Shown here one piece after another: positions 33,948 through 43,741 of a DNA stretch of 49,816 nt. The number at the start of each line of letters is the position of its first letter. Position 1 is the stretch's first letter. This DNA comes from Flavobacteriaceae bacterium (GTDB lineage Bacteria > Bacteroidota > Bacteroidia > Flavobacteriales > Weeksellaceae): contig JAUMXI010000009.1 of assembly GCA_030529185.1 (NCBI GenBank), positions 1 to 49,816 of the forward strand, given 5' to 3'. The notes beneath the pieces were generated by a model. It did not search any database and had not been told where the DNA came from. It saw nothing but the letters and a program-made list of their open reading frames with translations. Both the position numbers and the translations under genes were made by a program.

Positions 33948-35086
33948 TTGAAAATTGTATTTAAAATTTCCTGTTCTTTTTCTGGTGTATGATTTTGAAG
34001 AAAATATTTTTTAGATTCATCCTTTTTTGAGCGATACAATTTGTTGTCATTCAATAATTTATTTATGACTTCTGCAAATTGTTTTCCATCATCACAAACA
34101 ATACAACCATTTTCCGTTTTGTTGATAAGCCCATCAATACCTCTTCTGTGAGTAATTACGGGAAGAGCATACGATAAAGCTTCTAATACTTTGATTTTGA
34201 CCCCAGTTCCCGAAAGCATTGGGCAAATCACCACTTTTGCATTATGATAAATTTCTTCCAAGGAATCAACCAATCCGTGTTTTACAAAATTAGGATGGTC
34301 TGGAATTTCAGTACAAACTTTTCCGATAATATGCACTTTAATTCCTGACAAATAAGGTATTACTTCTTTAGCAAACCATTGAATTCCAGTAATGTTGTGG
34401 GGATTATTACTTCCTACAAAAATAACATCATACAGATATTTATCTTTGATTTGAGTTTCATTGTAGGGAAAAGAAATGGGAATGAGCGTAATTTTTTTAT
34501 CGGTAAATTGTCCAAAAATATATTCCTCTTCAACGGAGTAAGTCCAAATTTCATCAAAATTGTTTAGAATTTGCATTTCACTTTGGAAGAATTTACCAAT
34601 TTTATCTCTTTTATTTCGCTTTTGTCCTGTAATAAAATCGTGGGTATCAAGTATTAGATGTGTTTTGTATTTGATGTTTTTTATCAAATTTCCCCAACTG
34701 GCATAGCTGATGATGATTTTATCATATTTTTTAGCATTAATGATTTTTGCGAATCTTTTGTTTAGAAAAGGATTGGAAATATCCACACTGATGCCTCTCA
34801 AAAGTTTAGGAATAAAGTTTGGGATTTTATAAAAGAGCCAATGCAGGAGAAAATTTCTCTTATCATTTTTTCTTTCAAGAAGAATTAAATTTATATTGGG
34901 AAATATTTTCTTAAATTTTTGTATGTTTTCAGGAAACCAGTCGCCCCAATCACTAAGTGAAATAAAATCTACTTCGGCATTTTGCATTTCATTGAAATAA
35001 AAAAGCATTTGTTTAAAACGGGTAATATTGCCTGCAGCTCCCGCTACGGGGCAATCTGGAACGAAATACAATATTTTCTGTTTCAT
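33944..35086 (-). CDS. Glycosyltransferase, GT4-like (GT-B fold)
   Basis: 380 residues. The N-terminus KILYFVPDCPVAGAAGNITR resembles other GT-B nucleotide-sugar enzymes. The C-terminal half has VIFVGSNNPHNITGIQWF, then HIIGKVC and the donor motif CPMLSGTGVKIKVLEALSYALPVI, seen in the Glyco_trans_1_4 group, where a Lys (VKIK) replaces the usual Glu pattern. Probably a hexosyl or deoxyhexosyl transferase for a surface glycan. The stop/start junction with the upstream gene shares one base (TAATG), and it overlaps the following gene by four bases. Specificity unknown. Confidence 0.85.
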   Translation of the reverse strand: MKQKILYFVPDCPVAGAAGNITRFKQMLFYFNEMQNAEVDFISLSDWGDWFPENIQKFKKIFPNINLILLERKNDKRNFLLHWLFYKIPNFIPKLLRGISVDISNPFLNKRFAKIINAKKYDKIIISYASWGNLIKNIKYKTHLILDTHDFITGQKRNKRDKIGKFFQSEMQILNNFDEIWTYSVEEEYIFGQFTDKKITLIPISFPYNETQIKDKYLYDVIFVGSNNPHNITGIQWFAKEVIPYLSGIKVHIIGKVCTEIPDHPNFVKHGLVDSLEEIYHNAKVVICPMLSGTGVKIKVLEALSYALPVITHRRGIDGLINKTENGCIVCDDGKQFAEVINKLLNDNKLYRSKKDESKKYFLQNHTPEKEQEILNTIFK

Positions 35087-36339
35087 TATTTTTCACTTTT
35101 GTTTAGCACTTCATCAAGTAAGGTTTTCCACTGTTGTTTTATATGTTCTGGGGCAAATTGCTTCACGAAGTTTCTACTAGCATTTCCCATTTTTTGCCGA
35201 AGATTAGAAGAACTCATTAATTTTTCAAGATATTCGGCAATTTCATTTTCATTCTTTGCCAAATAACCATTTTCATTATGTATGATTAGTTGATCGACAC
35301 CACTGCAACCCTCCAAGCCAATCACTGGCAAGCCAACTGCCATTGCTTCTACTAATGCAAGTGGAAATCCTTCATATTTGCTTGGAAATACAAAAATATC
35401 TGAATTTTTGAGTTTTTCTATTGGTTCAGATATAAATCCGTTGAGAAAAACCCTTGATTCTAAATTTAAATTTTGTATAAGTTTTTCAATTTGGTCTTTA
35501 TCACGCCCTACACCCCAGAAATGTAAATTCCATTGAGGAAATTTATTACAAACTTTTTTAAAACTACGAATTAAAACATCTTGTTGTTTGTGGCTTAATA
35601 CCAAAGAGCCTACATGAGAAATAATATAGCTTTCTTTTTCAGAGGAATGAGTAGCGATGCTGTTGTCCTCAATTTGAGGAATAAAATTTCCGATGTGAAA
35701 ACATTTTCCTTGAAAAGAAGAAGGGAGAAAATCTTTGTAATTTTCAAACAAAACTTGAATGGCACTGAGTTTTTGATATGAATTTTCCAAATGTCGCATA
35801 TCAATTGCCGTTCTATCCCAAAGAACATCAGTGTAGTCGTAGTCTGGTCGCCCATTAGTGGAATTAATTATAGGAATATTATAATCATTTTCAAAAGTGA
35901 TTTCCAATAACGATCCGATAGACATTGTAATGATGGCGTCTGGTTTTGATGAATTGATGAATTTTCGCCAAGCCAAAGCCCTTTGTCGTAAGTTGAATTC
36001 ATAAACTTTATCTTGTCCCCCCGCTTTTTTTGTAATTTTTTTGTTGATGTATATATCGTAATTTTTTTTCAATTTGTGTTTTATCCATAGAATAGGATTT
36101 TTTCCTGTATAGTTCTGAATTTTACGAAATTGGATTTGTTTAATGTCATCAGAATAAATATTGATGAGTTTTACTTTTTCGCTGAGCGGATAAACTTCCT
36201 TTCCTATGATATTTTCATTGGTGGCAACTTCTACTTCATAGCCTAAATCACAAAAATGATTGGCTAAAAAAGAACAAACTTTTTCCGTGCCTCCGTGTCC
36301 GTTAATGAATGAATTATGCTGGATTAGTAAAATTTTCAT
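35086..36339 (-). CDS. Glycosyltransferase, GT4-like (GT-B fold)
   Basis: 417 residues. N-terminal HNSFINGHGGTEKVCSFLA is the acceptor-side glycine loop; the C-terminal donor motif is FVFPSKYEGFPLALVEAMAVG, followed by GLEGCSGVDQLI, both typical of GT4. A charged region near residues 85-110 (KKNYDIYINKKITKKAGG) is an insertion relative to short family members. It is a retaining cytoplasmic transferase working on a membrane-linked acceptor. The gene starts ten bases after the GT2 stop and shares one base with the next gene. Confidence 0.9.
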   Translation of the reverse strand: MKILLIQHNSFINGHGGTEKVCSFLANHFCDLGYEVEVATNENIIGKEVYPLSEKVKLINIYSDDIKQIQFRKIQNYTGKNPILWIKHKLKKNYDIYINKKITKKAGGQDKVYEFNLRQRALAWRKFINSSKPDAIITMSIGSLLEITFENDYNIPIINSTNGRPDYDYTDVLWDRTAIDMRHLENSYQKLSAIQVLFENYKDFLPSSFQGKCFHIGNFIPQIEDNSIATHSSEKESYIISHVGSLVLSHKQQDVLIRSFKKVCNKFPQWNLHFWGVGRDKDQIEKLIQNLNLESRVFLNGFISEPIEKLKNSDIFVFPSKYEGFPLALVEAMAVGLPVIGLEGCSGVDQLIIHNENGYLAKNENEIAEYLEKLMSSSNLRQKMGNASRNFVKQFAPEHIKQQWKTLLDEVLNKSEK

Positions 36340-36349
36340 AAGTAAAATA

Positions 36350-37369
36350 TTATTTTAAAAGCAAGTTTAGTTTTTTTCTTTGCTCCCTGCGAATGGTATT
36401 GAATGGGATAAATTTCGTGAAAAATAATTGAACTTTAACCCAAAAATTATGTGTTTTAGAATATTTTTGATAAAATTCATCAAATTCAATGCTGTTATTT
36501 GTCTTTATGAAATATCTAAAATCTCGACTAAGAATTTCCTTTTGTGTTTCACAAAGGTGTAGGTTTTTGTTAAAAAAAGTTTTAATAAGTCTAAAAACAA
36601 ATTCTTTTTGCTCCCTATTCAAAGGCATGTCCAAATATCGCAATTGGTACGGCTCGTGCTGTAAAAATAAAGCTAAATGTACATTTTTTTGTTTAAATAA
36701 ATCATATTTTATATAGAATTTTTCCAAGATTTCAAACCATTTAGGGATTTGAGTTAAAACATCATCTGTATTTTTCTTTATTATTTGAGTGTTTTGATTA
36801 TGGTGCTTTCTATAATGGTAAATTCCTAATGGGTTAAATCCAACTTTTTCCGTTAATGCTAATAATTGATGCGAAAAAAGCCCATCTTCACAGGGTTGAA
36901 TATTTTTAGGAAATCTAATGTCAGAATATTTTTTTAAAAAAGAGTGCTTTAAGAACATTGCACAAGTAGGAAGAGCATAAATATTAGGAAATCTTTGTTT
37001 GAAATATTCACCAACTACTACAAGGTCGTAATTTTCTTTTGTAGCAATTTCAATACAAGTTTTAATAAAATCTTTATCAATGGTGTCATCGGCATCCATA
37101 AAAAAAATATAATCGCCAGATGCTTGTAAAAGTCCGTTATTCCTTGCGATAGATACTCCCGAATTATCTTGTTGAAACAATTTAATTCTCATATCTTGTA
37201 AATATTTTTCACAAATAGAAACCGAAGAATCAGAACTTCCGTCATCTATCAAGATGAGTTCCCACTGGTTAAACGATTGATTGATAACACTCTGTATTGT
37301 GTCATCTAAAAAATCCTCTACATTATAAATGGGTATAATGATAGAAACTAAATGTTTTTCGTTTCTCAT
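36350..37369 (-). CDS. Glycosyltransferase family 2
   Basis: 339 residues. GT-A core: VSIIIPIYNVEDFL, LIDDGSSDSS, NNGLLQASGDYIFFMDADDTID (metal-binding DxD), and the later PCEDGLFSHQLL. The C-terminal 110 residues are Lys/Phe-rich and may associate with the membrane or a partner. It is an inverting nucleotide-sugar transferase of unknown specificity, third in the glycan part of the cysS operon. It lies six bases after the GT90 gene and ten bases before the next glycosyltransferase gene. Confidence 0.92.
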   Translation of the reverse strand: MRNEKHLVSIIIPIYNVEDFLDDTIQSVINQSFNQWELILIDDGSSDSSVSICEKYLQDMRIKLFQQDNSGVSIARNNGLLQASGDYIFFMDADDTIDKDFIKTCIEIATKENYDLVVVGEYFKQRFPNIYALPTCAMFLKHSFLKKYSDIRFPKNIQPCEDGLFSHQLLALTEKVGFNPLGIYHYRKHHNQNTQIIKKNTDDVLTQIPKWFEILEKFYIKYDLFKQKNVHLALFLQHEPYQLRYLDMPLNREQKEFVFRLIKTFFNKNLHLCETQKEILSRDFRYFIKTNNSIEFDEFYQKYSKTHNFWVKVQLFFTKFIPFNTIRREQRKKLNLLLK

Positions 37370-37375
37370 AGCCTG

Positions 37376-38311
37376 TTATTTTAAAAAATACCTTTCCAAA
37401 ACCAACAAACTACACAAATCTTCCATATCTTGATTGAAAAATTTCTGGCAATGCTGGTGGGCGTTTTCAATAATTTTTAAACATTTTTCAGGATTGTTGA
37501 TGTAGAACTTCAACTGCTCTTCCAAATCTGAAAAATCGGGTTTTAGCTCAATATAATGTTTTCCGCCCTCCAATTTCCCCTCCATAAACCAAGTTTCAAT
37601 CGTAGGTTTGGGCATCACGGCAATGGAGTTGGAAGACATTATCCATTTGAGATTGGTAGCGACATCATTGCCTTGCAAACTTAAAATAAATTTAAAATTC
37701 AAGTGTTCAGCGATGCTGATTTTCGGCTTTTGCCAACCTAAACTTTCAAAATTATTGGTCGTCCCTAAATCGCAAAGTGAGTGCGAAAAATATTTTTTGT
37801 AAAAATCAATTCGGTTGGTTTGATTACCATAAATTGCTCCCCTACCGATGAGTTTATTTTCTTTGGAAAGGAAATTTTTATCGTTTTTCACCCAAACAAA
37901 ATGCCGAGCTTTATCCAAATTCAACAGAATGCTATTCTGATTTTCATTGCAAATAGGACGACTTTTCACGATGGACGGCGTTTTCGGAATGTGAATGACA
38001 TCACCAAAAACAAAATCCAAAGGCAAATTTTCCTCAAAAAAACGAGCGTATTGGTAAGTATCAAAATAGTAAGCCTTCGGAGTTTTGGGCTTTTTAAGGT
38101 CTTTCACAAAAGTTTTTTGCGAAATTTTCTCTGCGTTTCCTTCACTTTGACAATAATAATTGATTCTTTGCTCAATCATTTGCAATTCAGCAGCGGAAAA
38201 TTTGGATTTCAACTGCTGAATTTTCTTTTTTGCATCAGTAAAACAAGGAAACAATAAATTCCCATACCCCCGAAGGTAAAACAAAAATTTATTCTGTTTA
38301 ATGAGATTCAT
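37376..38311 (-). CDS. Glycosyltransferase family 90 (LPS-modifying type)
   Basis: About 311 residues from MNLIKQNKFLFYLRGYG. The conserved GT90 block is visible: FGDVIHIPKTPSIVKSRPI, GRGAIYGNQTNRIDFYKKYF, ISIAEHLNFKFILSLQGNDVATNLKWIMSSNS (shown in parts), and PTIETWFMEGKLEGGKHYI. GT90 covers CAP10/Rumi-type glucosyl- and xylosyltransferases and bacterial LPS-modifying enzymes. The ATG at 38311 overlaps the cupin stop by 14 bases; an upstream ATG at 38350 would overlap 53 bases and adds a tail (MTLSDWRTITQDK) that looks like read-through of the cupin region, so the later start is chosen. The acceptor is probably a surface lipopolysaccharide or glycolipid. Confidence 0.85.
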   Translation of the reverse strand: MNLIKQNKFLFYLRGYGNLLFPCFTDAKKKIQQLKSKFSAAELQMIEQRINYYCQSEGNAEKISQKTFVKDLKKPKTPKAYYFDTYQYARFFEENLPLDFVFGDVIHIPKTPSIVKSRPICNENQNSILLNLDKARHFVWVKNDKNFLSKENKLIGRGAIYGNQTNRIDFYKKYFSHSLCDLGTTNNFESLGWQKPKISIAEHLNFKFILSLQGNDVATNLKWIMSSNSIAVMPKPTIETWFMEGKLEGGKHYIELKPDFSDLEEQLKFYINNPEKCLKIIENAHQHCQKFFNQDMEDLCSLLVLERYFLK

Positions 38312-38654
38312 CTTGTCTTGCGTAATCGTCCTCCAATCGGATAATGTCATCTTCTCCGAAATAAGTTCCCGTCTGAACTTCTATGAAAACCAAAAGCTCC
38401 GAAGTTCTGTTTTCTATTCTGTGTTTTGCTCCAAGTGGAATGAAAATGCTTTCTCCGTATTTTACGACATGTTCTTCTCCATCTAAAACCACTACTGCCT
38501 CCCCTTGAATGATAGTCCAAAATTCCTGCCTGTGGTGGTGGTATTGGTAAGATAATCTGTGCTTTGGATTTACCTCTATTCTTTTTAATTTATAGGTTGC
38601 TTCGTCTTCCAAAACATAATATTTCCCCCAAGGTCTTTCTCCTATTTCTAACAT
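38298..38654 (-). CDS. Cupin, mannose-6-phosphate isomerase type II C-terminal-like
   Basis: 118 residues of a single cupin barrel: RPWGKYYVLED, KRIEVNPKHRLSYQYHHHRQE (metal histidines), EFWTIIQGEAVVVLDGEE, and IFIPLGAKHRIEN. It matches the C-terminal isomerase domain of bifunctional GMP-mannose-1-P guanylyltransferase/isomerases but lacks the nucleotidyltransferase domain. It may make mannose-6-phosphate or handle another sugar phosphate for the glycan built by the next genes. It starts eight bases after cysS and overlaps the GT90 gene, so it is part of the same operon. Confidence 0.85.
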   Translation of the reverse strand: MLEIGERPWGKYYVLEDEATYKLKRIEVNPKHRLSYQYHHHRQEFWTIIQGEAVVVLDGEEHVVKYGESIFIPLGAKHRIENRTSELLVFIEVQTGTYFGEDDIIRLEDDYARQDESH

Positions 38655-38662
38655 AATTTATA

Positions 38663-40144
38663 TTATTTCAAAGTGTAAGTTGTTCCGTCTTTTCCGTCTT
38701 TTAGTTCAATTCCTTGTTCTAATAATCTATCGCGAATTTGGTCTGAAAGCTCAAAGTTTTTGGCTTTTCGTGCTTGATTTCTCAGTTCTATTAAAACTTG
38801 TAATGCTTCATCAAGTTTTTCGCTATTGCCTTTATCCTCTATGTTTTTCAGTCCTAAAACATCAAATACTAATGCGTTTAAGAAAGATTTTAAATCTTCT
38901 AATTCTCCTTTTGAAATTTTTTCACCTCCATTTTTTAATTCAAAAATCCATTTTACAGCTTCAAATAAATGAGAAATTAAAATCGGCGAGTTGAAATCAT
39001 CAGTCAGAGCAGTATAGCATTTTTCTTTAAATTCTGCAATGAGTTTTGAGAAGTTAGTTGATTGTTCTTCTTCTGTTTTTGCTTCGTTGATGAACTTCAC
39101 AGCTTCCATCAGTCTTTGGAAACCTTTCTCACTCGCTACCATTGCCTCGTTGGAAATATCCAAAACGCTTCGGTAATGAGCTTGAAGGAAGCAGAAACGA
39201 ACTACGCTCGGTGAAAATGCTTTCTCAAAGAAATCGTTATTCCCTGAAATCAATTGCATTGGTAAGATGTAATTTCCTGTGGATTTGCTCATTCTTTGTC
39301 CATTCATTGTCAGCATATTCGCGTGTAGCCAATAATTCACGGGCGAGACGCCATAGCAACCTTTTCCTTGTGCGACTTCGCATTCGTGGTGAGGGAATTT
39401 TAAATCCATTCCACCTCCGTGAATGTCAAATTTTTCGCCTAAATATTTGGTGCTCATCGCGGTGCATTCTATGTGCCAACCAGGGAAACCCTCTCCCCAA
39501 GGGGAATTCCAACGCATAATATGGGCAGGGGAAGCCTTCTTCCAAAGGGCAAAATCTTGTGGATTTTTCTTCTCGCCTTGTCCGTCCAAATCACGAGTAT
39601 TGGCAAAAAGTTCCTCAATATTTCTATTGGAAAGTTCTCCGTAATTTAAACCTTGACGATTGTATTCCAATACATCAAAATATACAGAGCCATTGCTTTC
39701 GTAGGCTAAACCTTTGTCAATCAGCTTTTGAGTTAATTCAATTTGCTCAATGATATGCCCCGTGGCAGTCGGCTCAATGGTTGGCGGAAGTAGGTTGAAT
39801 AAATCCAAAACTTTGTGAAAATCAACCGTGTATTTTTGCACCACTTCCATTGGTTCTAATTTTTCCAAGCGAGATTGCTTTACGAATCGGTCGTTTTCTA
39901 CATTGCCATCATCTGTTAAATGCCCTGCGTCGGTAATGTTTCGGACATAGCGAACTTTATAACCCAAAAATTGCAATGCTCTGAAAATGAAATCAAACGA
40001 CATGAAAGTCCGCACATTTCCCAAATGCACATTGCTATAAACGGTCGGTCCGCAAACATACATTCCGACATTGTCCTCTAAAATTGGTTTAAAAACTTCC
40101 TTTTGTCCCGTAAGGGAGTTGTATATTTTAAGTTGATGAGCCAT
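38663..40144 (-). CDS. cysS: Cysteine--tRNA ligase
   Basis: 493 residues. The class I motif HIGH appears as HLGN in [15 protein letters not shown], with the zinc ligands Cys in CGPT, ECTAMS and HHECE, and the KMSKS motif as RMSKSTGNY. The anticodon-binding C-terminal helical domain is present. It attaches Cys to tRNA-Cys in the cytoplasm. It is the first gene of a seven-gene minus-strand operon that continues into glycan synthesis, with an 8-base gap to the cupin gene. A -7-like element is placed just upstream. Confidence 0.97.
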   Translation of the reverse strand: MAHQLKIYNSLTGQKEVFKPILEDNVGMYVCGPTVYSNVHLGNVRTFMSFDFIFRALQFLGYKVRYVRNITDAGHLTDDGNVENDRFVKQSRLEKLEPMEVVQKYTVDFHKVLDLFNLLPPTIEPTATGHIIEQIELTQKLIDKGLAYESNGSVYFDVLEYNRQGLNYGELSNRNIEELFANTRDLDGQGEKKNPQDFALWKKASPAHIMRWNSPWGEGFPGWHIECTAMSTKYLGEKFDIHGGGMDLKFPHHECEVAQGKGCYGVSPVNYWLHANMLTMNGQRMSKSTGNYILPMQLISGNNDFFEKAFSPSVVRFCFLQAHYRSVLDISNEAMVASEKGFQRLMEAVKFINEAKTEEEQSTNFSKLIAEFKEKCYTALTDDFNSPILISHLFEAVKWIFELKNGGEKISKGELEDLKSFLNALVFDVLGLKNIEDKGNSEKLDEALQVLIELRNQARKAKNFELSDQIRDRLLEQGIELKDGKDGTTYTLK

Positions 40145-40169
40145 ATTTATTCCAAATTAAGTGAATTGA

Positions 40170-40177
40170 CAAAATTA
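40170..40177 (-). promoter_or_regulatory. -7 promoter element for the cysS-glycosyltransferase operon
   Basis: On the minus strand TAATTTTG, 25 bases before the cysS ATG. No clear -33 TTTG is seen. No comparable element occurs in the tiny gaps downstream, so the glycosyltransferases depend on this start. Confidence 0.5.
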
Positions 40178-40252
40178 GTAAAAAAAATAGAACCTTAATT
40201 TGTTTATAAATTAAAACTAATTATTTATTTTGTCGCTTAAAATTATAGATTA

Positions 40253-42379
40253 ATGAACAAGATACAATTTATACACCAAAAACTCAATATTTCGGAGAAA
40301 AATATTCAAGCCGTATTGGATTTGCTCTCGGAAGACTGCACAATTCCTTTCATTGCGAGGTATAGAAAGGATTTAACGGGAAATTTAACCGAAGTTCAGA
40401 TAGAGCAAATCGCAAAAACCAATAAAATTTTTGAGGAAATTATCAAAAGAAAAGAGAGTATTTTAAAATCTATTGAGGAACAAAATGCCCTCACGCCAGA
40501 GCTTCAGCAAAAAATAGAAAATAGCCTTGATTTGCAAGAATTAGAGGATTTGTATCTGCCTTTTAAGAAGAAAAGAAAAACTAAAGCCGATACTGCGAGG
40601 GAAAAAGGTTTGGAATCTTTGGCGAAGCAAATAATGGCTCAAAAAAGCAGTTCTGATGCGATGGATTTGGCGACAAAATACCTGAATGAACAAGTGGCTT
40701 CCGAGAAAGAGGCTTTGCAAGGGGCGAGAGACATTATAGCAGAATGGATTAATGAAAATGTTTTTGTTAGAAAAAGTATTCGTAGGACTTTTCAGAGGAA
40801 GGCGGAAATTGCTTCCAAAGTGGTAAAAAGTAAAGAAAAAGAAGAAAATGCTCAAAAGTTTTCTCAATATTTTGATTGGCAAGAAAGTTTGAGTAAAATC
40901 CCTTCTCACAGGTTTTTGGCGATGCTTCGTGCCGAGTCCGAAGGGTGGGTGAAAATTAGCATTGAAGTAGATAAAGAAGAAATTTTTGATTTTATTGAAA
41001 AAACATTGCTGAAATCCGATAATTCTTGTTCGGAGCAAATAAAATTAGCAATTCAAGATGCGTATAAACGACTTTTGGAGCCTTCTATTTCTAATGAAGT
41101 TTTGCAAGAGGCGAAACAAAAAGCAGATGAAAAAGCCATTGGAATTTTTTCGGAGAATTTAAGTCAGTTGCTTTTGGCGGCTCCATTGGGCGAGAAAAGA
41201 ATTTTGGCGATAGACCCGGGGTATAGAACGGGTTGTAAAGTGGTATGTTTAGATGAAAAGGGAGATTTGCTTTATAATGAAACCATTTACCCTCACGCTC
41301 CACAAAACGAAACGGGAGTTGCTATGAAGAAAATCCGTTCAATGGTCAATGCCTATCAAATTGAGGCAATTTCTATTGGGAACGGAACGGCATCTCGTGA
41401 AACGGAAAATTTCATTAAAAAAATCGCTTTTGATAGACCTTTGCTGGTTTTTGTAGTGTCGGAGGCTGGGGCTTCTGTTTATTCGGCGAGTAAAATCGCA
41501 AGGGAGGAATTTCCAGATTATGATATTACAGTGCGAGGTGCGGTGTCTATCGGAAGGCGATTGGCAGATCCTTTGGCGGAGTTGGTGAAAATTGACCCGA
41601 AAAGCATCGGAGTGGGGCAATATCAGCACGATGTGGAGCAGACTAAACTCAAAGAAGAGCTGGATAATACAGTAATAAGATGTGTGAATGCCGTAGGGGT
41701 GAATATCAACACGGCGAGCGTTTCTTTGCTTAGTTATGTCTCAGGAATTGGGGAGAAATTAGCAGAAAATATTGTGAAATACCGAAGCGAAAACGGGGCG
41801 TTTCAAGATAGAAATCAAATCAAAAAAGTGCCTCGTTTGGGAGAAAAGGCGTTTCAACAAGCAGCGGCTTTCATCAGAATAAAAGATGGAAAAAATCCGT
41901 TGGATAATTCGGCGGTGCATCCCGAGGCTTACAAAATAGTAGAGCAAATGGCGAAAGATTTGAAAATTAAAACTTCGGAACTTATTGCCAATGAGGAGAA
42001 AATCAATCAGATAAAACCTGAAAATTATATCACGAAAGAAATTGGAATTTTGGGGATTCGGGATATTTTAAAAGAATTATTAAAACCAGGGCTTGACCCA
42101 AGGAAAACTGCGAAAGTCTTTGAATTTGACCCCAATATCAAAACATTTGAAGATGTAAAAGTGGGAATGATTTTGCCTTGTATCGTGAATAATATCACGG
42201 CTTTTGGTTGTTTTGTAGATTTGGGAATTAAAGAGAGCGGACTTATCCATATTTCTCAACTAAAAGATGGCTTTATTAGCGATGTGAATGAGGTGGTTAG
42301 GCTTCATCAGCAAATAAAAGCTAAAGTGATTGAGGTAGATGAACAAAGAAGAAGGATAGCCCTATCGCTGTTGTTTTAA
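40253..42379 (+). CDS. tex: Tex-family S1 RNA-binding protein
   Basis: 708 residues. The N-terminal Tex domain has CTIPFIARYRKDLTGNLTE, the YqgF-like segment has LAIDPGYRTGCKVVC, the helix-hairpin-helix region has ASVSLLSYVSGIGEKLAENIV, and the C-terminal S1 domain has VGMILPCIVNNITAFGCFVD. Tex is a nucleic-acid-binding factor linked with transcription and RNA handling. It is transcribed divergently from cysS; the upstream 108 bases are AT-rich with TATTTTG, one base short of the consensus -7 element. No terminator is seen after it. Confidence 0.95.
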   Translation: MNKIQFIHQKLNISEKNIQAVLDLLSEDCTIPFIARYRKDLTGNLTEVQIEQIAKTNKIFEEIIKRKESILKSIEEQNALTPELQQKIENSLDLQELEDLYLPFKKKRKTKADTAREKGLESLAKQIMAQKSSSDAMDLATKYLNEQVASEKEALQGARDIIAEWINENVFVRKSIRRTFQRKAEIASKVVKSKEKEENAQKFSQYFDWQESLSKIPSHRFLAMLRAESEGWVKISIEVDKEEIFDFIEKTLLKSDNSCSEQIKLAIQDAYKRLLEPSISNEVLQEAKQKADEKAIGIFSENLSQLLLAAPLGEKRILAIDPGYRTGCKVVCLDEKGDLLYNETIYPHAPQNETGVAMKKIRSMVNAYQIEAISIGNGTASRETENFIKKIAFDRPLLVFVVSEAGASVYSASKIAREEFPDYDITVRGAVSIGRRLADPLAELVKIDPKSIGVGQYQHDVEQTKLKEELDNTVIRCVNAVGVNINTASVSLLSYVSGIGEKLAENIVKYRSENGAFQDRNQIKKVPRLGEKAFQQAAAFIRIKDGKNPLDNSAVHPEAYKIVEQMAKDLKIKTSELIANEEKINQIKPENYITKEIGILGIRDILKELLKPGLDPRKTAKVFEFDPNIKTFEDVKVGMILPCIVNNITAFGCFVDLGIKESGLIHISQLKDGFISDVNEVVRLHQQIKAKVIEVDEQRRRIALSLLF

Positions 42380-42444
42380 TGGAAAAATAAAAATAGTTTT
42401 GTGAATGTTCATTTAAAATTTATACGGAATTGCCCAATTTTAAT

Positions 42445-42452
42445 TACATTTG
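42445..42452 (+). promoter_or_regulatory. -7 promoter element for ricT-gldH-PBP1A
   Basis: TACATTTG, 23 bases before the ricT ATG. A -33 match is not obvious. Confidence 0.5.
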
Positions 42453-42475
42453 CAAGAACAAATTAAATATAAATT

Positions 42476-43741
42476 ATGAGTTGTGGATGTAGAACATCCG
42501 GCGATTCTTCTTGTGGTTGCTCTACAAAGAGTGCTACGGGCTGCGAAAAAGTAGATACCTGCGGGAATAGTTATAAATTAAAGGTTTTTGATTGGCTTTC
42601 TAATATAAAATCTCCACAGAATGAGTGTGATTTTGTGGAAGTTAGGTTTAAAAATGATAGAAAAGGAATTTATCATAATGTCAATAAGTTGCCCTTGCAC
42701 ATTGGTAGCATTATCACAGTAGAATCTAATCCGGGACACGATACGGGAGTGGTGAGCCTTACAGGGGAGTTGGTGCGAATTCAGATGAGGAAAAAGAATA
42801 TTCAGAAAACACAAGTTTTGAAGGTCTATCGCATCGCTTCTCAAAAAGATGTAGAAATTTGGCAAACTGCCCGAAAAAAAGAAGATAGCATAAAGATAGA
42901 GGCGAGAAAAATTGCCCAAAGCCTTAACCTTGAAATGAAAATCACCGATGTAGAGTTCCAAGGAGATGGCTCAAAAATCACCTTTTACTATACAGCAGAG
43001 GGGAGGGTGGATTTTCGCCAGTTGATAAAGGAATATGCGGTGGTCTTTCGCTCAAAAATTGATATGAAGCAGATTGGTTATCGCCAAGAAGCGGCGAAAG
43101 TTGGTGGGATTGGCTCTTGCGGTAGGGAACTTTGTTGTTCCACTTGGCTCACGGATTTTAGGTCGGTGAATACCAATGCTGCAAGATATCAGCAACTGAG
43201 TATCAATCCTTTAAAATTGGCGGGACAATGCGGAAAACTCAAATGTTGCCTTAATTTTGAGCTGGATAGCTATGTAGATGCGTTGAGCCATTTTCCTTCT
43301 TCTAACACCATTTTGGATACAGAGAAAGGAAAGGCTTTTTGCATTAAAATAGATGTTTTCAAAAGGAGAATGTGGTTTGCCTATATGGAAAACTCTATGA
43401 TTTGGCACGACCTTAGCGTAGAAGAAGTAAAGAAGCTGATTTCCATTAATAAAAAAGGAAAACAAACCTTAGCTTTAGAGGATTACAAAAATCAGGATTT
43501 TTTGCCAGTCAAAGAGGTGGATTTAATTCAAGAGAGCAATATAGATCGCTTTGAGAAGAAGAAAAACAATCGCAAGAAACCTAAAAATAAACCTCAAAAG
43601 GCAAAAGAACTCAACTCTTCTGAAAATCCAATTAAAGAAAAAAAGAATACAGAGCGAAATAACGAAGAGCAAAAGGTAAAAAATAAACCTAAAAAATTTC
43701 ATAAAAAACCAAAACCTCCTAAACGCAATGACAATGAATAA
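42476..43741 (+). CDS. ricT: PSP1/RicT-family regulatory protein
   Basis: 421 residues. The N-terminus is Cys-rich (Cys at 3, 5, 13, 15, 23 and 29 in SCGCR...SSCGCST...CEK...TCG). The PSP1 core has VEVRFKNDRKGIYHN, and IGSCGRELCCSTWL plus CGKLKCCLNFE provide the conserved cysteines (RicT carries Fe-S clusters in known complexes). The C-terminal 80 residues are Lys/Asn/Pro-rich and low-complexity. In Bacillus the RicAFT complex acts on RNA processing; the Bacteroidota role is less clear. The stop codon lies inside the gldH start region with a 14-base overlap. Confidence 0.88.
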   Translation: MSCGCRTSGDSSCGCSTKSATGCEKVDTCGNSYKLKVFDWLSNIKSPQNECDFVEVRFKNDRKGIYHNVNKLPLHIGSIITVESNPGHDTGVVSLTGELVRIQMRKKNIQKTQVLKVYRIASQKDVEIWQTARKKEDSIKIEARKIAQSLNLEMKITDVEFQGDGSKITFYYTAEGRVDFRQLIKEYAVVFRSKIDMKQIGYRQEAAKVGGIGSCGRELCCSTWLTDFRSVNTNAARYQQLSINPLKLAGQCGKLKCCLNFELDSYVDALSHFPSSNTILDTEKGKAFCIKIDVFKRRMWFAYMENSMIWHDLSVEEVKKLISINKKGKQTLALEDYKNQDFLPVKEVDLIQESNIDRFEKKKNNRKKPKNKPQKAKELNSSENPIKEKKNTERNNEEQKVKNKPKKFHKKPKPPKRNDNE

